DNA of 64,000 nucleotides from DATFQE01 sp963733845 (GCA_963733845.1 CAVTEM010000003.1:6061-70060); one strand, 5' to 3'. Shown: positions 33,166-42,517, counted from the first letter of the stretch. Made by a program: numbers and translations. Notes: generated by a model from the sequence alone, not told the origin.

Positions 33166-36123
33166 ATGGAACGCAAGCTGGCAACTGTCGTTTTCGTGGA
33201 CCTGGTCGACTCGACCGGGCTGGTCGCGAGCGCCGATCCGGAGGTCGTGCGCCGCCGCGTGACGCGGTTCTTCGAGCGCGTCTCGCAGCGCATCCAGATG
33301 CACGGAGGCAAGGTCGAGAAGTTCGCCGGCGACGCCGTGATGGCCGCCTTCGGCATTCCGCAGGCCCACGAGGACGACGCCGAGCGTGCGGTTCGCGCCT
33401 CGCTGTCGATCCTGGAGTCCATGCGCGAGCTCGGCCTCGAGGCGCGCGTCGGCATCGAGTCGGGTGAGGTCGTCGCCGACAGCAGCGACTCGACCTTCGC
33501 CACCGGCGAGGCCGTCAACGTCGCGGCCCGCCTCCAGCAGCAGGCGGAGGCCGGGCAGATCCTGCTCGGGTCCGGCACCCATCGCCTGACGCTCGGCCGG
33601 ATCCAGGCCGAGGACCTCGGCCCGATCCAGCTGCGCGGTCTCGAGCGCCCGATCTGGACCTGGGCGGCGGTCGGCGTCAACGGCCGGGCGGGCGGCGGGC
33701 GCGCGGCCGAGGCGCCGTTCGTCGGCCGCGAGCACGAAGGAGAACTGCTCGAGAACACGTTCGCACGCGCCGTCCGCGACCGCCGCGGCCACCTGTTCAC
33801 CGTCTACGGCGACCCGGGCGTGGGCAAGACGCGGCTCGCGCAGGAGTTCCTGTCCGGGCTGGAGGGGGCGACCGTCCTCGCCGGACGTGCTCTGCCCTAC
33901 GGTGAGAGCATCACGTACTGGCCGCTCGCCGAGATGGTGAAGGCGAGCGCCGACATCGCCGACGACGACCCGCTCGACGTCGCGATCGAGAAGCTGCGCG
34001 CCTGTTGCCCGGCCGAGGCCGTCGCCGATCTGCTCGGCCTCGCCACCGGCGTGCTCGAGGCCGTGCACGGGGAGCGCAGCCAGCAGGAGATCGCCTGGGC
34101 GGCTCGCGAGTGGGCCGAGGTGATGGCCGGCGTGCAGCCGCTCGTGCTCGTCTTCGAGGACATCCACTGGGCCGAGGAGCCACTGCTCGACCTGATCGAG
34201 CACCTCGCCTCCTGGGTGCGTGAGGCTCCCGTGCTGATCCTCTGCCTGTCCCGACCCGAGCTGCTCGACGTGCGGCCGGAGTGGGGCGGCGGGCGCGTCC
34301 GCGCAACGGCGATCGAGCTCGAGGCCCTCGGCTCGGCGGAGAGCGAGGAGCTGGCCGACGCGCTGCTCGACGCCGCGCAGGGGCCGATCGACGAGGGTGC
34401 CAGGCGCGTACTGCTCGAGAAGACCGAGGGCAACCCACTCTTCCTCGAGGAGACCGTGCGCATGCTGTCCGAGGCCGGGGGCGGCTCCGCCGAGCAGATC
34501 CCGGACACCGTCCAGGCACTGATCGCGGCCCGGATCGACCGGCTCGGGCCGCAGGAGCGCACGGTGCTCCAGCGCGCGTCGGTGATCGGGCGCACCTTCT
34601 GGGGTGGGGCGATCGACCATCTCGCGCCGGAGCTGGAGGACGTGGCGTGCGTGCTCGACGACCTCATGCTGCGTGACTTCGTCATGCGCGAGTCCCGCTC
34701 GACGATCACCGGGGAGAGCGCGTACCGCTTCAAGCACGTCCTCATCCGCGAGGTCGCCTACGGTGGCCTCGCCAAGTCCTCGCGCGCCAAGCACCACCTC
34801 CGCTTTGCCGACTGGCTCAGCGAGCGGGCGGGCGACGAGCTGCTCGAGATCCGCGCCTTCCACCTCGATCAGGCGAGTGCCCTGCTCGCGGAGCTGGATG
34901 GCGCTCCGCCTGCGGACCTGGCCACGCGCGCAGCAGAGGTGCTCGAGCATGCGGGGAGGCGCGCCCTCTCGCGCGAGGCCTATCGCGCAGCGCGTCATCT
35001 GCTCCTGAGGTCGGTCGAGCTGGAGCCGACTCTGGAGCGCCGCTGGTTCGCCGCGCGCGCCGCCGCACGCATGAACGATTGGCTGGCGGTGCCGCCGGAG
35101 ATGGAGGGCGTTCGCGAAGCGGCCCACGAGGCGGGCGAGCACAAGCTCGAAGGTCGCGCGTTGACCGCACTCGCCGAGGTGGCGCTGTACCGCGACGCCG
35201 ACGTCTCGCGGGCGCGTGAGCTCCTCGACGAGGCGCTCGACGTCCTCGGCGACGTCACCCATCCGGACACGCGCTTCGAGGCGCTGATGGCACGGTCGCA
35301 GATCGGCGGCTGGGTCGGCGATTTCGAGGTCTCCGATCGCTTCCAGCGCAAGGCGCTCGAGGTCGCGCAGGAGTCCGGGCGGAAGGACCTGGAGACGAAC
35401 GCGGTCGAGGCCCTGGCGATGAGCTACCTCCACCGGCTCGATCTCGAGGAGGCGCGGCCGCTCGTCTACCGCGCGCTCGACCTCGCCGCCGAGAGCGGCA
35501 GCGTTCACGCTCGCGCGAAGGCACTCGAGTCGCTCGGCATGTACCACAAGATTCGCGACGAGTGGGATCAGGCCGAGGCGGCTCAACGGGAAGCGCTCGA
35601 GCTCTACCGCGAGCTGGACAACCGGACCGGCGTGGCCGGGATGCTCCAGCACCTCGGCCGCGTAGCGCACGCGCGCGGCGAGCTCGACGACGCCGAGCGC
35701 TACTACCGCGAGGCGATCAGGATTCTCAAGCCGCTGGGCGAGCGCGGACACCTCTGCGAGAACGAACGGAAGCTCGCTCAGCTGCTCGTCGAGCGCGGCA
35801 AGGTCGACGAGGCGGAACGGGTGGCGCTGGAGGCGCGCGAGACCGTAGGCCCCGAGGACGCCGTCTCGCAGCTCACGACCGCATTGGCGCTCGGCGTCGT
35901 CCGCGCCGCGCAGCGTCGAGACGTCGAGGCGGAACGCCTGTTGCGCCTGGCCGTGGACGGGCTCCATCGTTCGGCATTCCGCGCCTCGGAGCCCGAGGCG
36001 CTCCGGTACCTGATCGGCTTCCTGTGCGATCGCGGCCGCGCCGAGGAGGCTGTGCCCTTCGAAGCTCGGCTCGCCGAGCTGGATCTGGTCGTCCCGACCG
36101 AGCCCGCCGCCCGGATCGCCTGA
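33166..36123 (+). CDS. Class III cyclase domain - AAA ATPase - TPR regulator
   Basis: A 985-residue signalling protein. Residues 1-170 form a class III nucleotide cyclase homology domain with both metal Asp (Asp12 in FVDLVDST, Asp56 in KFAGD), Lys52, and the transition-state Asn118/Arg122 in EAVNVAAR, so it may be active, probably as adenylate cyclase. A STAND-like ATPase follows (GDPGVGKTRL near 208; Walker B LVFEDIHW near 328), then about eight TPR-like helices (600-960). No DNA-binding domain is seen. Common in actinobacteria; ligand unknown. Confidence 0.88.
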   Translation: MERKLATVVFVDLVDSTGLVASADPEVVRRRVTRFFERVSQRIQMHGGKVEKFAGDAVMAAFGIPQAHEDDAERAVRASLSILESMRELGLEARVGIESGEVVADSSDSTFATGEAVNVAARLQQQAEAGQILLGSGTHRLTLGRIQAEDLGPIQLRGLERPIWTWAAVGVNGRAGGGRAAEAPFVGREHEGELLENTFARAVRDRRGHLFTVYGDPGVGKTRLAQEFLSGLEGATVLAGRALPYGESITYWPLAEMVKASADIADDDPLDVAIEKLRACCPAEAVADLLGLATGVLEAVHGERSQQEIAWAAREWAEVMAGVQPLVLVFEDIHWAEEPLLDLIEHLASWVREAPVLILCLSRPELLDVRPEWGGGRVRATAIELEALGSAESEELADALLDAAQGPIDEGARRVLLEKTEGNPLFLEETVRMLSEAGGGSAEQIPDTVQALIAARIDRLGPQERTVLQRASVIGRTFWGGAIDHLAPELEDVACVLDDLMLRDFVMRESRSTITGESAYRFKHVLIREVAYGGLAKSSRAKHHLRFADWLSERAGDELLEIRAFHLDQASALLAELDGAPPADLATRAAEVLEHAGRRALSREAYRAARHLLLRSVELEPTLERRWFAARAAARMNDWLAVPPEMEGVREAAHEAGEHKLEGRALTALAEVALYRDADVSRARELLDEALDVLGDVTHPDTRFEALMARSQIGGWVGDFEVSDRFQRKALEVAQESGRKDLETNAVEALAMSYLHRLDLEEARPLVYRALDLAAESGSVHARAKALESLGMYHKIRDEWDQAEAAQREALELYRELDNRTGVAGMLQHLGRVAHARGELDDAERYYREAIRILKPLGERGHLCENERKLAQLLVERGKVDEAERVALEARETVGPEDAVSQLTTALALGVVRAAQRRDVEAERLLRLAVDGLHRSAFRASEPEALRYLIGFLCDRGRAEEAVPFEARLAELDLVVPTEPAARIA

Positions 36124-36135
36124 TTCGCTAGCGGG

Positions 36136-36963
36136 TTACAGCCGGCTGGCCGAGCCCGTCAGGATTCCGCGGATCGCCTGATTCGACTCCTCGTCGGGCG
36201 ACTCGGTGATCACGGTCGCCGGGCGTTCGAAGCGGGCGAGGGCCTCCCCGAGCGGCTCGGCGCGGAGCGTGCCCTCACCGTAGGGCAGGTGCTTCGTCTC
36301 GTTTCGGTTGGCGAACTGGATGTCCGAGAAGTGGATGTGGAAGGGCGCGCCGGGCTCGAGCACCTCGTCCGCCGCGGCCAGCGCCTGTGCGAAGGGCTCG
36401 ACGTCCGTGAAGGCGCCGTCGCTCGTGGCGTGCATGTGCGCGAAGTCCAGCACCGGCCGCACCCAGTCGAGCCGCCGCGAGATCTCGACGACGTCCTCGG
36501 CGGAGCCCAGGTCGCGCACGCGGCCCATCACCTCGATCCCGAACGGGACCGCGCGGTCCTTGCCCTCGAGCCGCTCGCGCAGCTCCGCGAGCTGCTCCAC
36601 GACCGAGTCGATCGCCTCGCTCCGCTCGCGGCCGAGCAGGAAGCCCGGGTGGAAGACCACGACCTCGGCGCCCGCACTCTTCGCGACACCCGCCGAGTGG
36701 TCCAGCATCCCGACCGCCATCCGCTGCTTCTTGTCGCGCTCGACGTGGCCCATGAAGCCGGCGATCGGGGCGTGGACGGAGAGGGCGATGTCCGCCTCGC
36801 GGGCGAGCTCACCGAAGCGCTCGGCCCACGGGTAGTCCATCCAGAACTTCTGCTCGAAATCGATCTCGCACGCGGTGTACCCGCGCTCGAGCAGGAGCTC
36901 GACCGCCGCCTCGGGGCTCTCCTGTGACGGAACGCGGGCGGGGCCGTAGCGAAGCAGAGCCAT
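36136..36963 (-). CDS. Sugar isomerase / endonuclease IV-like TIM-barrel protein
   Basis: A 275-residue protein of the AP endonuclease 2/xylose isomerase-like barrel. Metal-type residues lie in ALSVHAPIAG, VVFHPGFLLG, FGIEVMGR, LDFAHMHA, FHIHFSD and VITESPDEES, the order seen in endonuclease IV. It could cleave abasic DNA or act on a sugar; the sequence alone does not decide. The ATG at 36963 is 6 nt from TAGCCT on the minus strand (plus 36970-36975). Confidence 0.75.
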   Translation of the reverse strand: MALLRYGPARVPSQESPEAAVELLLERGYTACEIDFEQKFWMDYPWAERFGELAREADIALSVHAPIAGFMGHVERDKKQRMAVGMLDHSAGVAKSAGAEVVVFHPGFLLGRERSEAIDSVVEQLAELRERLEGKDRAVPFGIEVMGRVRDLGSAEDVVEISRRLDWVRPVLDFAHMHATSDGAFTDVEPFAQALAAADEVLEPGAPFHIHFSDIQFANRNETKHLPYGEGTLRAEPLGEALARFERPATVITESPDEESNQAIRGILTGSASRL

Positions 36964-37038
36964 CTGCTGAGGCTAGCCGGTCGAGGCTCGCTCGCGGGTT
37001 GATACGGTCGTCGCCGATCCCCGGTGAAAGGAGGAAGC

Positions 37039-37872
37039 ATGTGTCTTCCCGGTACGGTCGAAGTCGTTCGCGAGCAGGCCGAGCAGGACGGCCGCCGGAT
37101 CGACAGGAGGACGGTGCTCGCGGGTGGAGTCGCGGCGGCCGTCGCAGCGGCGTTCCCAGCCGGCGCGCTCGCGCACGGACGGCCGAAGAAGAGGCGCGTC
37201 AAGGACCTGACGCACGTCTTCACCGCCGGCTTTCCGGTCTACACGTTCGACCCGCCGAGCAGGCGGACGCTCGTCACGATCCCCGGCGGCGGCTTCTACG
37301 CGCAGCAGTGGACGTTCGGCGAGCACTCGGGCACGCACATGGACGCTCCGGGCCACTTCGTGGCCGGCGGCAGGTTCTCGCCCGACATCACGCCCGAAGA
37401 GCTGCTCGTCCCGATCGTGGTGATCGACATCTCGTCACGCGCCGCGCGCGAGCCCGACGCGATCGTCACGGTCGACGACCTGCGCCGTCACGAGCGCCGG
37501 CACGGGCGCATTCCCGAGGGAGCGCTCGTGGCCATGGACTCGGGCTGGGCGAGCAAGGTCGACGATCCGCTCGAGTTCAAGGGCGGCGCCACGCCCGCGG
37601 ACTACCACTTCCCCGGGTTCGGCCTCGACGCCGCGATGTGGCTGGCGGAGCGCAGGAACGTGACGGCCATCGGCGTCGACACGCTCAGCCTCGACCCGGG
37701 CAACTCGACCACGTTCCCCGTCCACGTCAACTACCTGGCCACCGACCGCTACGGGCTTGAGGCCCTGGCCAACCTGGACGGGATCCCGCCGTCCGGAGCC
37801 GTCGCCTACGTCGGCCTGATTCCGTGGGAGGAAGGCTCCGGCGGCCCGTGCCGGGTGATCGCGACCTGGTAG
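37039..37872 (+). CDS. Exported cyclase-family (kynurenine formamidase-like) hydrolase
   Basis: A 277-residue protein. A Tat-type leader (DRRTVLAGGVAAAVAAAF) follows about 20 residues of N-terminal tail. The catalytic metal motif is HSGTHMDAPGHF near residue 98, with later conserved VAMDSGW and AIGVDTLSLD. The family hydrolyses amides or lactones; the substrate here is unknown. The ATG at 37039 has a good AAAGGAGG site. A palindromic repeat follows the stop by 6 nt. Confidence 0.82.
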   Translation: MCLPGTVEVVREQAEQDGRRIDRRTVLAGGVAAAVAAAFPAGALAHGRPKKRRVKDLTHVFTAGFPVYTFDPPSRRTLVTIPGGGFYAQQWTFGEHSGTHMDAPGHFVAGGRFSPDITPEELLVPIVVIDISSRAAREPDAIVTVDDLRRHERRHGRIPEGALVAMDSGWASKVDDPLEFKGGATPADYHFPGFGLDAAMWLAERRNVTAIGVDTLSLDPGNSTTFPVHVNYLATDRYGLEALANLDGIPPSGAVAYVGLIPWEEGSGGPCRVIATW

Positions 37873-37877
37873 GCCCC

Positions 37878-37961
37878 AGGGAGGATTTGGTGGAACGTTG
37901 CTCGTCGTCGGGGCGAGCAGCGCGGCCCGGCGGCTCAGCGTCGTTTCGCCAAGCCCTCCCT
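37878..37961. repeat. Dispersed palindromic repeat, copy B
   Basis: Left arm 37878-37897 and the reverse complement of right arm 37942-37961 agree at 16 of 20 bases. An inner hairpin TGCTCG/CGAGCA lies at 37899-37919. The 23-mer at 37931-37953 (CGGCTCAGCGTCGTTTCGCC followed by AAG) matches copy C with one difference. It fills the gap between two convergent genes. Confidence 0.75.
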
Positions 37962-37963
37962 AT

Positions 37964-38206
37964 CTAGGCTTCCGACTTGCGCTCGGCGCGCCGCGGCGGG
38001 ATGCGGTAGCCGTGCTCCTCGCAGAGCGAGCCCGGCTGCTCCTCGGTGAGCGCGTCGCAGTAGCCCTTGCCGTAGGCGGCGCGGATGAAGGCCGCGACCA
38101 CATCCAGGTTCCAGTCGTCGACGTCGTCCGCCTCACGCCAGAGGTCGGCGAGGCGCAGGTCGATGTCGAGCTCGAGCAGGTCGATGCGGGATGGACGCTT
38201 GGGCAT
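37964..38206 (-). CDS. Small conserved hypothetical protein
   Basis: An 80-residue charged helical protein (IDLLELDIDLRLADLWREADD, AAFIRAAYGKGYCDAL) ending in a basic tail with one further Cys. No known motif. The ATG at 38206 lies 6 nt from TACGCT on the minus strand, which supports this start over a longer in-frame one. It is convergent with the cyclase gene across repeat B. Confidence 0.6.
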   Translation of the reverse strand: MPKRPSRIDLLELDIDLRLADLWREADDVDDWNLDVVAAFIRAAYGKGYCDALTEEQPGSLCEEHGYRIPPRRAERKSEA

Positions 38207-38240
38207 GCACGAAGCGTACGAACGGGGTCGGACGGCGTGA

Positions 38241-39302
38241 CTAGTGCCCGCGCCTGCGTTTCTTCGGCCGCGCGCGAGGCCGCTCCGCGGCACGGCGGAT
38301 CACGGGAAGCTCTTCGAGGCTCATTCCCGCACCGGTGGCGACGCAGGTGAGCGGCGAATCGGCCCGATAGACGGGGAGTTGAGTCTCGAACCGCATCAGC
38401 TCGTCGAGCCCGCGCAGGAGCGCGCCGCCTCCAACCAGGACGATCCCGCGGTTGGCGATGTCCGCAGCGAGCTCAGGCGGAGTCGCCTCCAGGGTTTCCT
38501 TCACCGACTCGATGATCTGCCGCACGGGCCGCCGAAGCGCTTCCCGAACCTCGTCCGCGGACAGCGAGCTCCGCCTGAGGCCGCCTGTCACCAGATCGCG
38601 TCCGCTCACCTCCGTGGCCGAAGGAACGTCGCCGGCGTCGAGCGCAGAGCCGACCTCGATCTTCGCCTCTTCGGCGCTCTCCTGACCGATCAGGAGCTTG
38701 AGGTTGTCCCGGACGAACCGCACGATCGCCTCGTCCATCTCGTAGCCGCCGACACGCAGCGAGCGGGCGACCACGATCCCACCGAGGGAGATCACCGCCA
38801 CTTCGGTCGTCCCTCCGCCGATGTCGACGACCATGCTTCCGCTCGGCTCTGCGATCGGCAGCCCCGCCCCGATCGCTCCTGCCATCGGCTCTTCGATCAG
38901 GGCGGCCTCTCGCGCTCCGGCAGTGAGGGTCGCTTCCTTCACGGCCCGTTCCTCGACGTCGGTGATGCCGCTCGGGACGCAGAGGACGACGCGTCGATGT
39001 GTTCGGCGATGGCCGTTGGCCTTCGCCAGGAAACGACGCAGCATCTGCTCGGTGACCTCGTAGTCCGCGATCACGCCGTGCCGAAGCGGACGAGTGGCCC
39101 GGATCCGCGCCGGGGTGCGCCCGATCATCCGTTTCGCCTCGTCGCCTACCGCCTGGACCGCGCCGTTCGTCTCGTCGATCGCGATGACGGATGGCTCGAA
39201 CAGGACGATTCCCTCGCCGCGGATGTAGACGACCGTGTTCGCGGTCCCCAGGTCCACGGCCATGTCCCGGCCGTGTCCCCGCAGGTGACGCAGGAGCCCC
39301 AC
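38241..39302 (-). CDS. MreB/Mbl rod shape-determining actin homologue
   Basis: A 353-residue bacterial actin. Phosphate 1 motif AVDLGTANTVVYIRG near residues 15-29, VPSGITDVEERAVKEA, phosphate 2 motif VVDIGGGTTEVAVISLGG near 157-174, and the adenosine motif GIVLVGGGALLRGLDEL near 285-301. It forms filaments that guide cell-wall synthesis in rods. No mreC/mreD genes are adjacent, which fits an Mbl- or MreB-like extra copy. The basic tail RPRARPKKRRRGH is unusual. Confidence 0.92.
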   Translation of the reverse strand: MGLLRHLRGHGRDMAVDLGTANTVVYIRGEGIVLFEPSVIAIDETNGAVQAVGDEAKRMIGRTPARIRATRPLRHGVIADYEVTEQMLRRFLAKANGHRRTHRRVVLCVPSGITDVEERAVKEATLTAGAREAALIEEPMAGAIGAGLPIAEPSGSMVVDIGGGTTEVAVISLGGIVVARSLRVGGYEMDEAIVRFVRDNLKLLIGQESAEEAKIEVGSALDAGDVPSATEVSGRDLVTGGLRRSSLSADEVREALRRPVRQIIESVKETLEATPPELAADIANRGIVLVGGGALLRGLDELMRFETQLPVYRADSPLTCVATGAGMSLEELPVIRRAAERPRARPKKRRRGH

Positions 39303-39343
39303 GGGCCTTCATTCCAGCACGAACAGGCCCTTACGCTTGGCGC

Positions 39344-40120
39344 ATGCGGTTTTCGGACGAGTCGCTGGCCCGCCGCCTGGAGGGCGTCGGCAACCGCTTC
39401 ATGCTCGAGTGGCTGCAGGGCACCGGCGCCGAGCTCGAGCGCTTCGGCGCAGCGGTCGCGGCCGTCGATCCGTCCCGGCCGGAGCTCGACTTCGTCAACC
39501 GCGTCTACGGCCTCTGGCCCGAGGATGCGGAGCAGGTCGCGGCAATCGCGGGCTTCTACCGGGAGCGGGGCGTTCGCGCCTGGTTCGAGCTCGCACCCGC
39601 GGGACGCTTCGAGCGGCTGGCCGCCTCGCTCGCCGACGCGGGCGCCGCCCAGATCGGCTTCAACTCGATGCTCGCCGGCCCCGCCGCGACCTCCGTAGCA
39701 GGCGAGGTGCACGTCGAGGGGGCGGACGATCCCGAGTTGTTCGCCGAGGTGATCCTGCGCGGCCACGGGGTACCTGCGGGAGTGCGCGTGCGCGACCGCG
39801 CCTCGGTGGCCCGCTGGACGGAGCTCGAGGGCTGGCGCCTGTTCATGGCCCGGATCGACGGCGAGCCGGCCGGGGCTGCGCTGCTCGTGCTCGACGACGA
39901 CATCGGCTACCTCGCGAACGCGTCGACGCTGCCCGAGTTCCGCACCCGCGGTGTCCAGACCGCCCTGATCGCGGCGCGAATCGCCGCGGCGGCCGACGCG
40001 GGCTGCGAGCTGGTCTCGTCGCAGACCGAGTTCGGCTCGCCGAGCCAGCGCAACCTCGAGCGCGCGGGACTTGTGATCGCTTTCACAAAGGCGGTCTGGA
40101 GGCTCGCGGATCGGGGCTAG
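39344..40120 (+). CDS. GNAT family N-acetyltransferase
   Basis: A 258-residue protein with a GNAT domain in its C-terminal half: GAALLVLDDDIGYLANASTLPEFRTRGVQTALI near residues 184-216 gives strands 3-4 and the acetyl-CoA loop (R-T-R-G-V-Q), and SQRNLERAGLVIAFTKAVW ends the fold. The N-terminal half is divergent. The ATG at 39344 lies 6 nt from TACGCT. Substrate unknown. It is followed 9 nt later by ccmE, which has its own -10 box. Confidence 0.78.
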   Translation: MRFSDESLARRLEGVGNRFMLEWLQGTGAELERFGAAVAAVDPSRPELDFVNRVYGLWPEDAEQVAAIAGFYRERGVRAWFELAPAGRFERLAASLADAGAAQIGFNSMLAGPAATSVAGEVHVEGADDPELFAEVILRGHGVPAGVRVRDRASVARWTELEGWRLFMARIDGEPAGAALLVLDDDIGYLANASTLPEFRTRGVQTALIAARIAAAADAGCELVSSQTEFGSPSQRNLERAGLVIAFTKAVWRLADRG

Positions 40121-40123
40121 ACT
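40118..40123 (+). promoter_or_regulatory. Leaderless-type -10 of the ccm operon
   Basis: TAGACT lies 6 nt before the GTG of ccmE and overlaps the stop codon of the preceding gene. Confidence 0.5.
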
Positions 40124-40129
40124 GACGGC

Positions 40130-40525
40130 GTGGCCCGGAGGGGAAACCCTGCACGGCTCGTGATCGCGCTGTCCGTGGCGGCGCTGCTCGCCGTTTTCCT
40201 CGTCTACGTCTCGATCGCCGGCGGCGGGACGCCGTCGCTCGCTCCGTCGGAGCTGAAGGGGCGAAACGGCGAGGTCTCGCTCGCGGGCAGAGTGCTCGCA
40301 CCCGTCCGCGGCAAGGCGCGCGAGGGCGGGCTCCGCTTCCGGCTGCGCGACGTGAAAGGGACGGCGACGGTGCCGGTCGTCTACAGAGGCTCGGTCCCGG
40401 ACATGTTCCGCGCGGGTCGCGACATCTCGCTCAAGGGCGAGCTGAGGAACGGTGTCTTCGTCGGCAAGCCGGGCACGATGATCACCAAGTGCCCGTCCAA
40501 GTACACAGCGAAGAACGAGGCCTAG
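40130..40525 (+). CDS. ccmE: Cytochrome c maturation heme chaperone CcmE, CxxxY variant
   Basis: A 131-residue membrane-anchored protein: one N-terminal helix (LVIALSVAALLAVFLVYVSIAGG) and the CcmE OB-fold (VSLAGRVL, LRFRLRDVKG, VPVVYRGSVPDMFRAG, LKGELRNGVFVG). The canonical heme-binding His of the HxxxY motif is replaced by Cys121 in CPSKY (Cys121, Tyr125), the CxxxY type described for some archaea and Desulfovibrio. It hands heme to the CcmF complex, encoded next. Confidence 0.9.
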   Translation: MARRGNPARLVIALSVAALLAVFLVYVSIAGGGTPSLAPSELKGRNGEVSLAGRVLAPVRGKAREGGLRFRLRDVKGTATVPVVYRGSVPDMFRAGRDISLKGELRNGVFVGKPGTMITKCPSKYTAKNEA

Positions 40526-40528
40526 CTC

Positions 40529-42517
40529 TTGTCTGAGCTCGGGCGCATCGCGCTCCTGGTCTGCTTCGGCTTGTCCGTGTACGCGGTCGTAGCCGGCGCC
40601 TACGCCGCCTTCAGTGGCAAGCGGCGGCTCGCGCTCTCGGCCCGCAATGCGCTCGTCGCCTGCCTTGGCGCGTCCCTGGTCGCCAGCGCGGTCCTGTTCG
40701 TCGCCCTCGTCCGGAGCGACTTCTCGTTCGTCTACGTCGCCGACCACACGAGCCTCGAGCTGCCCACGCCGTACAAGGTGTCCGCGTTCTGGGGCGGCCA
40801 GGAGGGCTCGCTGCTGCTCTGGCTCGTGATCCTGACCGCCTACGCCAGCGCGGCCGTCCTGCTGGCCCGGCGCGCGGCAGCGTCGCTCGTCGCCTGGGCC
40901 GTGCCGGTCTTCGGCGTCGTGACCGGCTTCTTCTCGCTCGTTCTCGTGGCGGTCGCGACGCCCTTCGCGACCCAGGCCGCCCCGCCCGACGGGATCGGGC
41001 TCAATCCCAGCCTGCAGAACCCGTACATGGTCTCGCACCCGCCGGCGCTCTACCTCGGCTACGTCGGCCTGGCGGTGCCGTTCGCGTTCGCCATGGCGGC
41101 GCTCCTGTCTCGCCGCACCGACGAGCTCTGGATCGTCCTCACGCGGCGGTGGACGCTCCTGGCCTGGACGTTCCTCGGCATCGGCCAGCTGCTCGGAGCG
41201 CACTGGGCCTACGTGGAGGTCGGCTGGGGCGGCTACTTCGCGTGGGATCCGGTCGAGAACGCGGCGCTGATGCCCTGGCTCGTTGCCACGGCCTTCCTGC
41301 ACTCGGTGATGATCCAGGAGAAGCGCGGCATGCTGAAGGTCTGGAACATGCTCCTGGTGATCGGGGCGTTCTGCCTCTCGCTGTTCGGGACGTTCCTCAC
41401 TCGCTCCGGGATCCTCAACTCGATCCACTCGTTCACCGAAGGGCCGCTCGGTGGCTGGTTCCTCGGCTTCATCTGCCTCATCGTCGTCGGCTCGATCGCG
41501 CTCGTCTTCTGGCGCCTGCCGCTCCTGCGCGCGAAGACCCGGTTGGAGTCGCCGATCTCGCGCGAGGCGACGTTCCTCTACAACAACCTGCTGCTCGTCG
41601 CCCTCTGCCTGACCGTGCTCTGGGGCGTGGTCTTCCCGATCCTGTCCGAGGCCGTCCGCGGGGAGGCGCTCACGGTCGGGCCGCCCTACTACAACTTCTT
41701 TCTCAAGGCCTTCGGACTTCCGCTGCTGCTGCTGATGGGGATCGGGCCGCTCGTGGCCTGGCGGCGCGCCTCGCTCCGCTCGCTCGGCCGCAGCTTCATG
41801 TGGCCGGCCGGGGTGGCGCTCGTCGTGGGCGTCTCGCTGCTCCTGGTGGGCGGCGGTTCGTCGATCCCGGGTCTCGTCGCGTACTCGTTCTCGGCCTTCG
41901 TGCTCGCCTCGATCGCGCTCGAGTTCTCGCGGGGCACCCGGGCGCGCCGCGGACTGTCCGGGGAGGGCTGGGCGGGGGCGTTCGGCTCGCTCGTCGCCCG
42001 CAACCGGCGCCGCTACGGCGGCTACATCGTCCACGCGGCGATCGTGCTGCTGGCCGTCGGCGTGGCGGGGTCGAGCGCGTACGACACGATTCGCGAGGCC
42101 GAGCTCCAGCCCGGCCAGTCGATGACGGTCGGCGCGTACACCCTCGACTACCGCCGGCTCGAGACACGCGAGGGCAAGAACGCCGTCGAGCGCCGCGCCG
42201 TCGTCGACGTGCGGCGTGACGGCCGGTCGCTCGGCACGCTCGAGGCCGGCAAGAACGCCTACCGCGCCGAGGGCCAGGTCTCGAACGAGGTCGGAATCCG
42301 CAGCGACTGGCGGACCGGGGAGGACCTGTTCGTGATCGCCGACGAGATCGCGCGGGACGGGACGGTCGTGTTCGAGGTGCACGTCTCGCCGCTCGTGAAC
42401 CTGATCTGGCTCGCGGGAGCCGTGTTCCTCCTCGGCTCGCTCATCACCCTCTGGCCCGACGCGCGCGAGCAGCGCCGCCTCGCCGAGCGCTACGCGGGCG
42501 CTCCGGCTGCGGCGTGA
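40529..42517 (+). CDS. ccmF: Heme lyase CcmF
   Basis: A 662-residue polytopic membrane protein of about 14 helices. The WWD-type periplasmic motif reads VGWGGYFAWDPVENAALMPW near residues 232-251, with nearby conserved His (MVSHPPALYLGY, GAHWAYVE). With CcmE it attaches heme to apocytochrome c (system I). The TTG start at 40529 lies 3 nt after the ccmE stop, so translation is coupled. A soluble periplasmic domain precedes the last helix. Confidence 0.94.
   Translation: MSELGRIALLVCFGLSVYAVVAGAYAAFSGKRRLALSARNALVACLGASLVASAVLFVALVRSDFSFVYVADHTSLELPTPYKVSAFWGGQEGSLLLWLVILTAYASAAVLLARRAAASLVAWAVPVFGVVTGFFSLVLVAVATPFATQAAPPDGIGLNPSLQNPYMVSHPPALYLGYVGLAVPFAFAMAALLSRRTDELWIVLTRRWTLLAWTFLGIGQLLGAHWAYVEVGWGGYFAWDPVENAALMPWLVATAFLHSVMIQEKRGMLKVWNMLLVIGAFCLSLFGTFLTRSGILNSIHSFTEGPLGGWFLGFICLIVVGSIALVFWRLPLLRAKTRLESPISREATFLYNNLLLVALCLTVLWGVVFPILSEAVRGEALTVGPPYYNFFLKAFGLPLLLLMGIGPLVAWRRASLRSLGRSFMWPAGVALVVGVSLLLVGGGSSIPGLVAYSFSAFVLASIALEFSRGTRARRGLSGEGWAGAFGSLVARNRRRYGGYIVHAAIVLLAVGVAGSSAYDTIREAELQPGQSMTVGAYTLDYRRLETREGKNAVERRAVVDVRRDGRSLGTLEAGKNAYRAEGQVSNEVGIRSDWRTGEDLFVIADEIARDGTVVFEVHVSPLVNLIWLAGAVFLLGSLITLWPDAREQRRLAERYAGAPAAA

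Noticed and set aside
33109..35967. 952-codon open frame on the minus strand opposite the cyclase-ATPase gene
   Set aside because: High-GC genes leave long open antisense frames. The plus strand has the catalytic motifs and a promoter; the antisense product shows only biased composition.
39146..42382. 1078-codon open frame on the minus strand across GNAT, ccmE and ccmF
   Set aside because: Low-complexity Arg/Glu/Asp/His product with no motif, crossing three well-supported genes.
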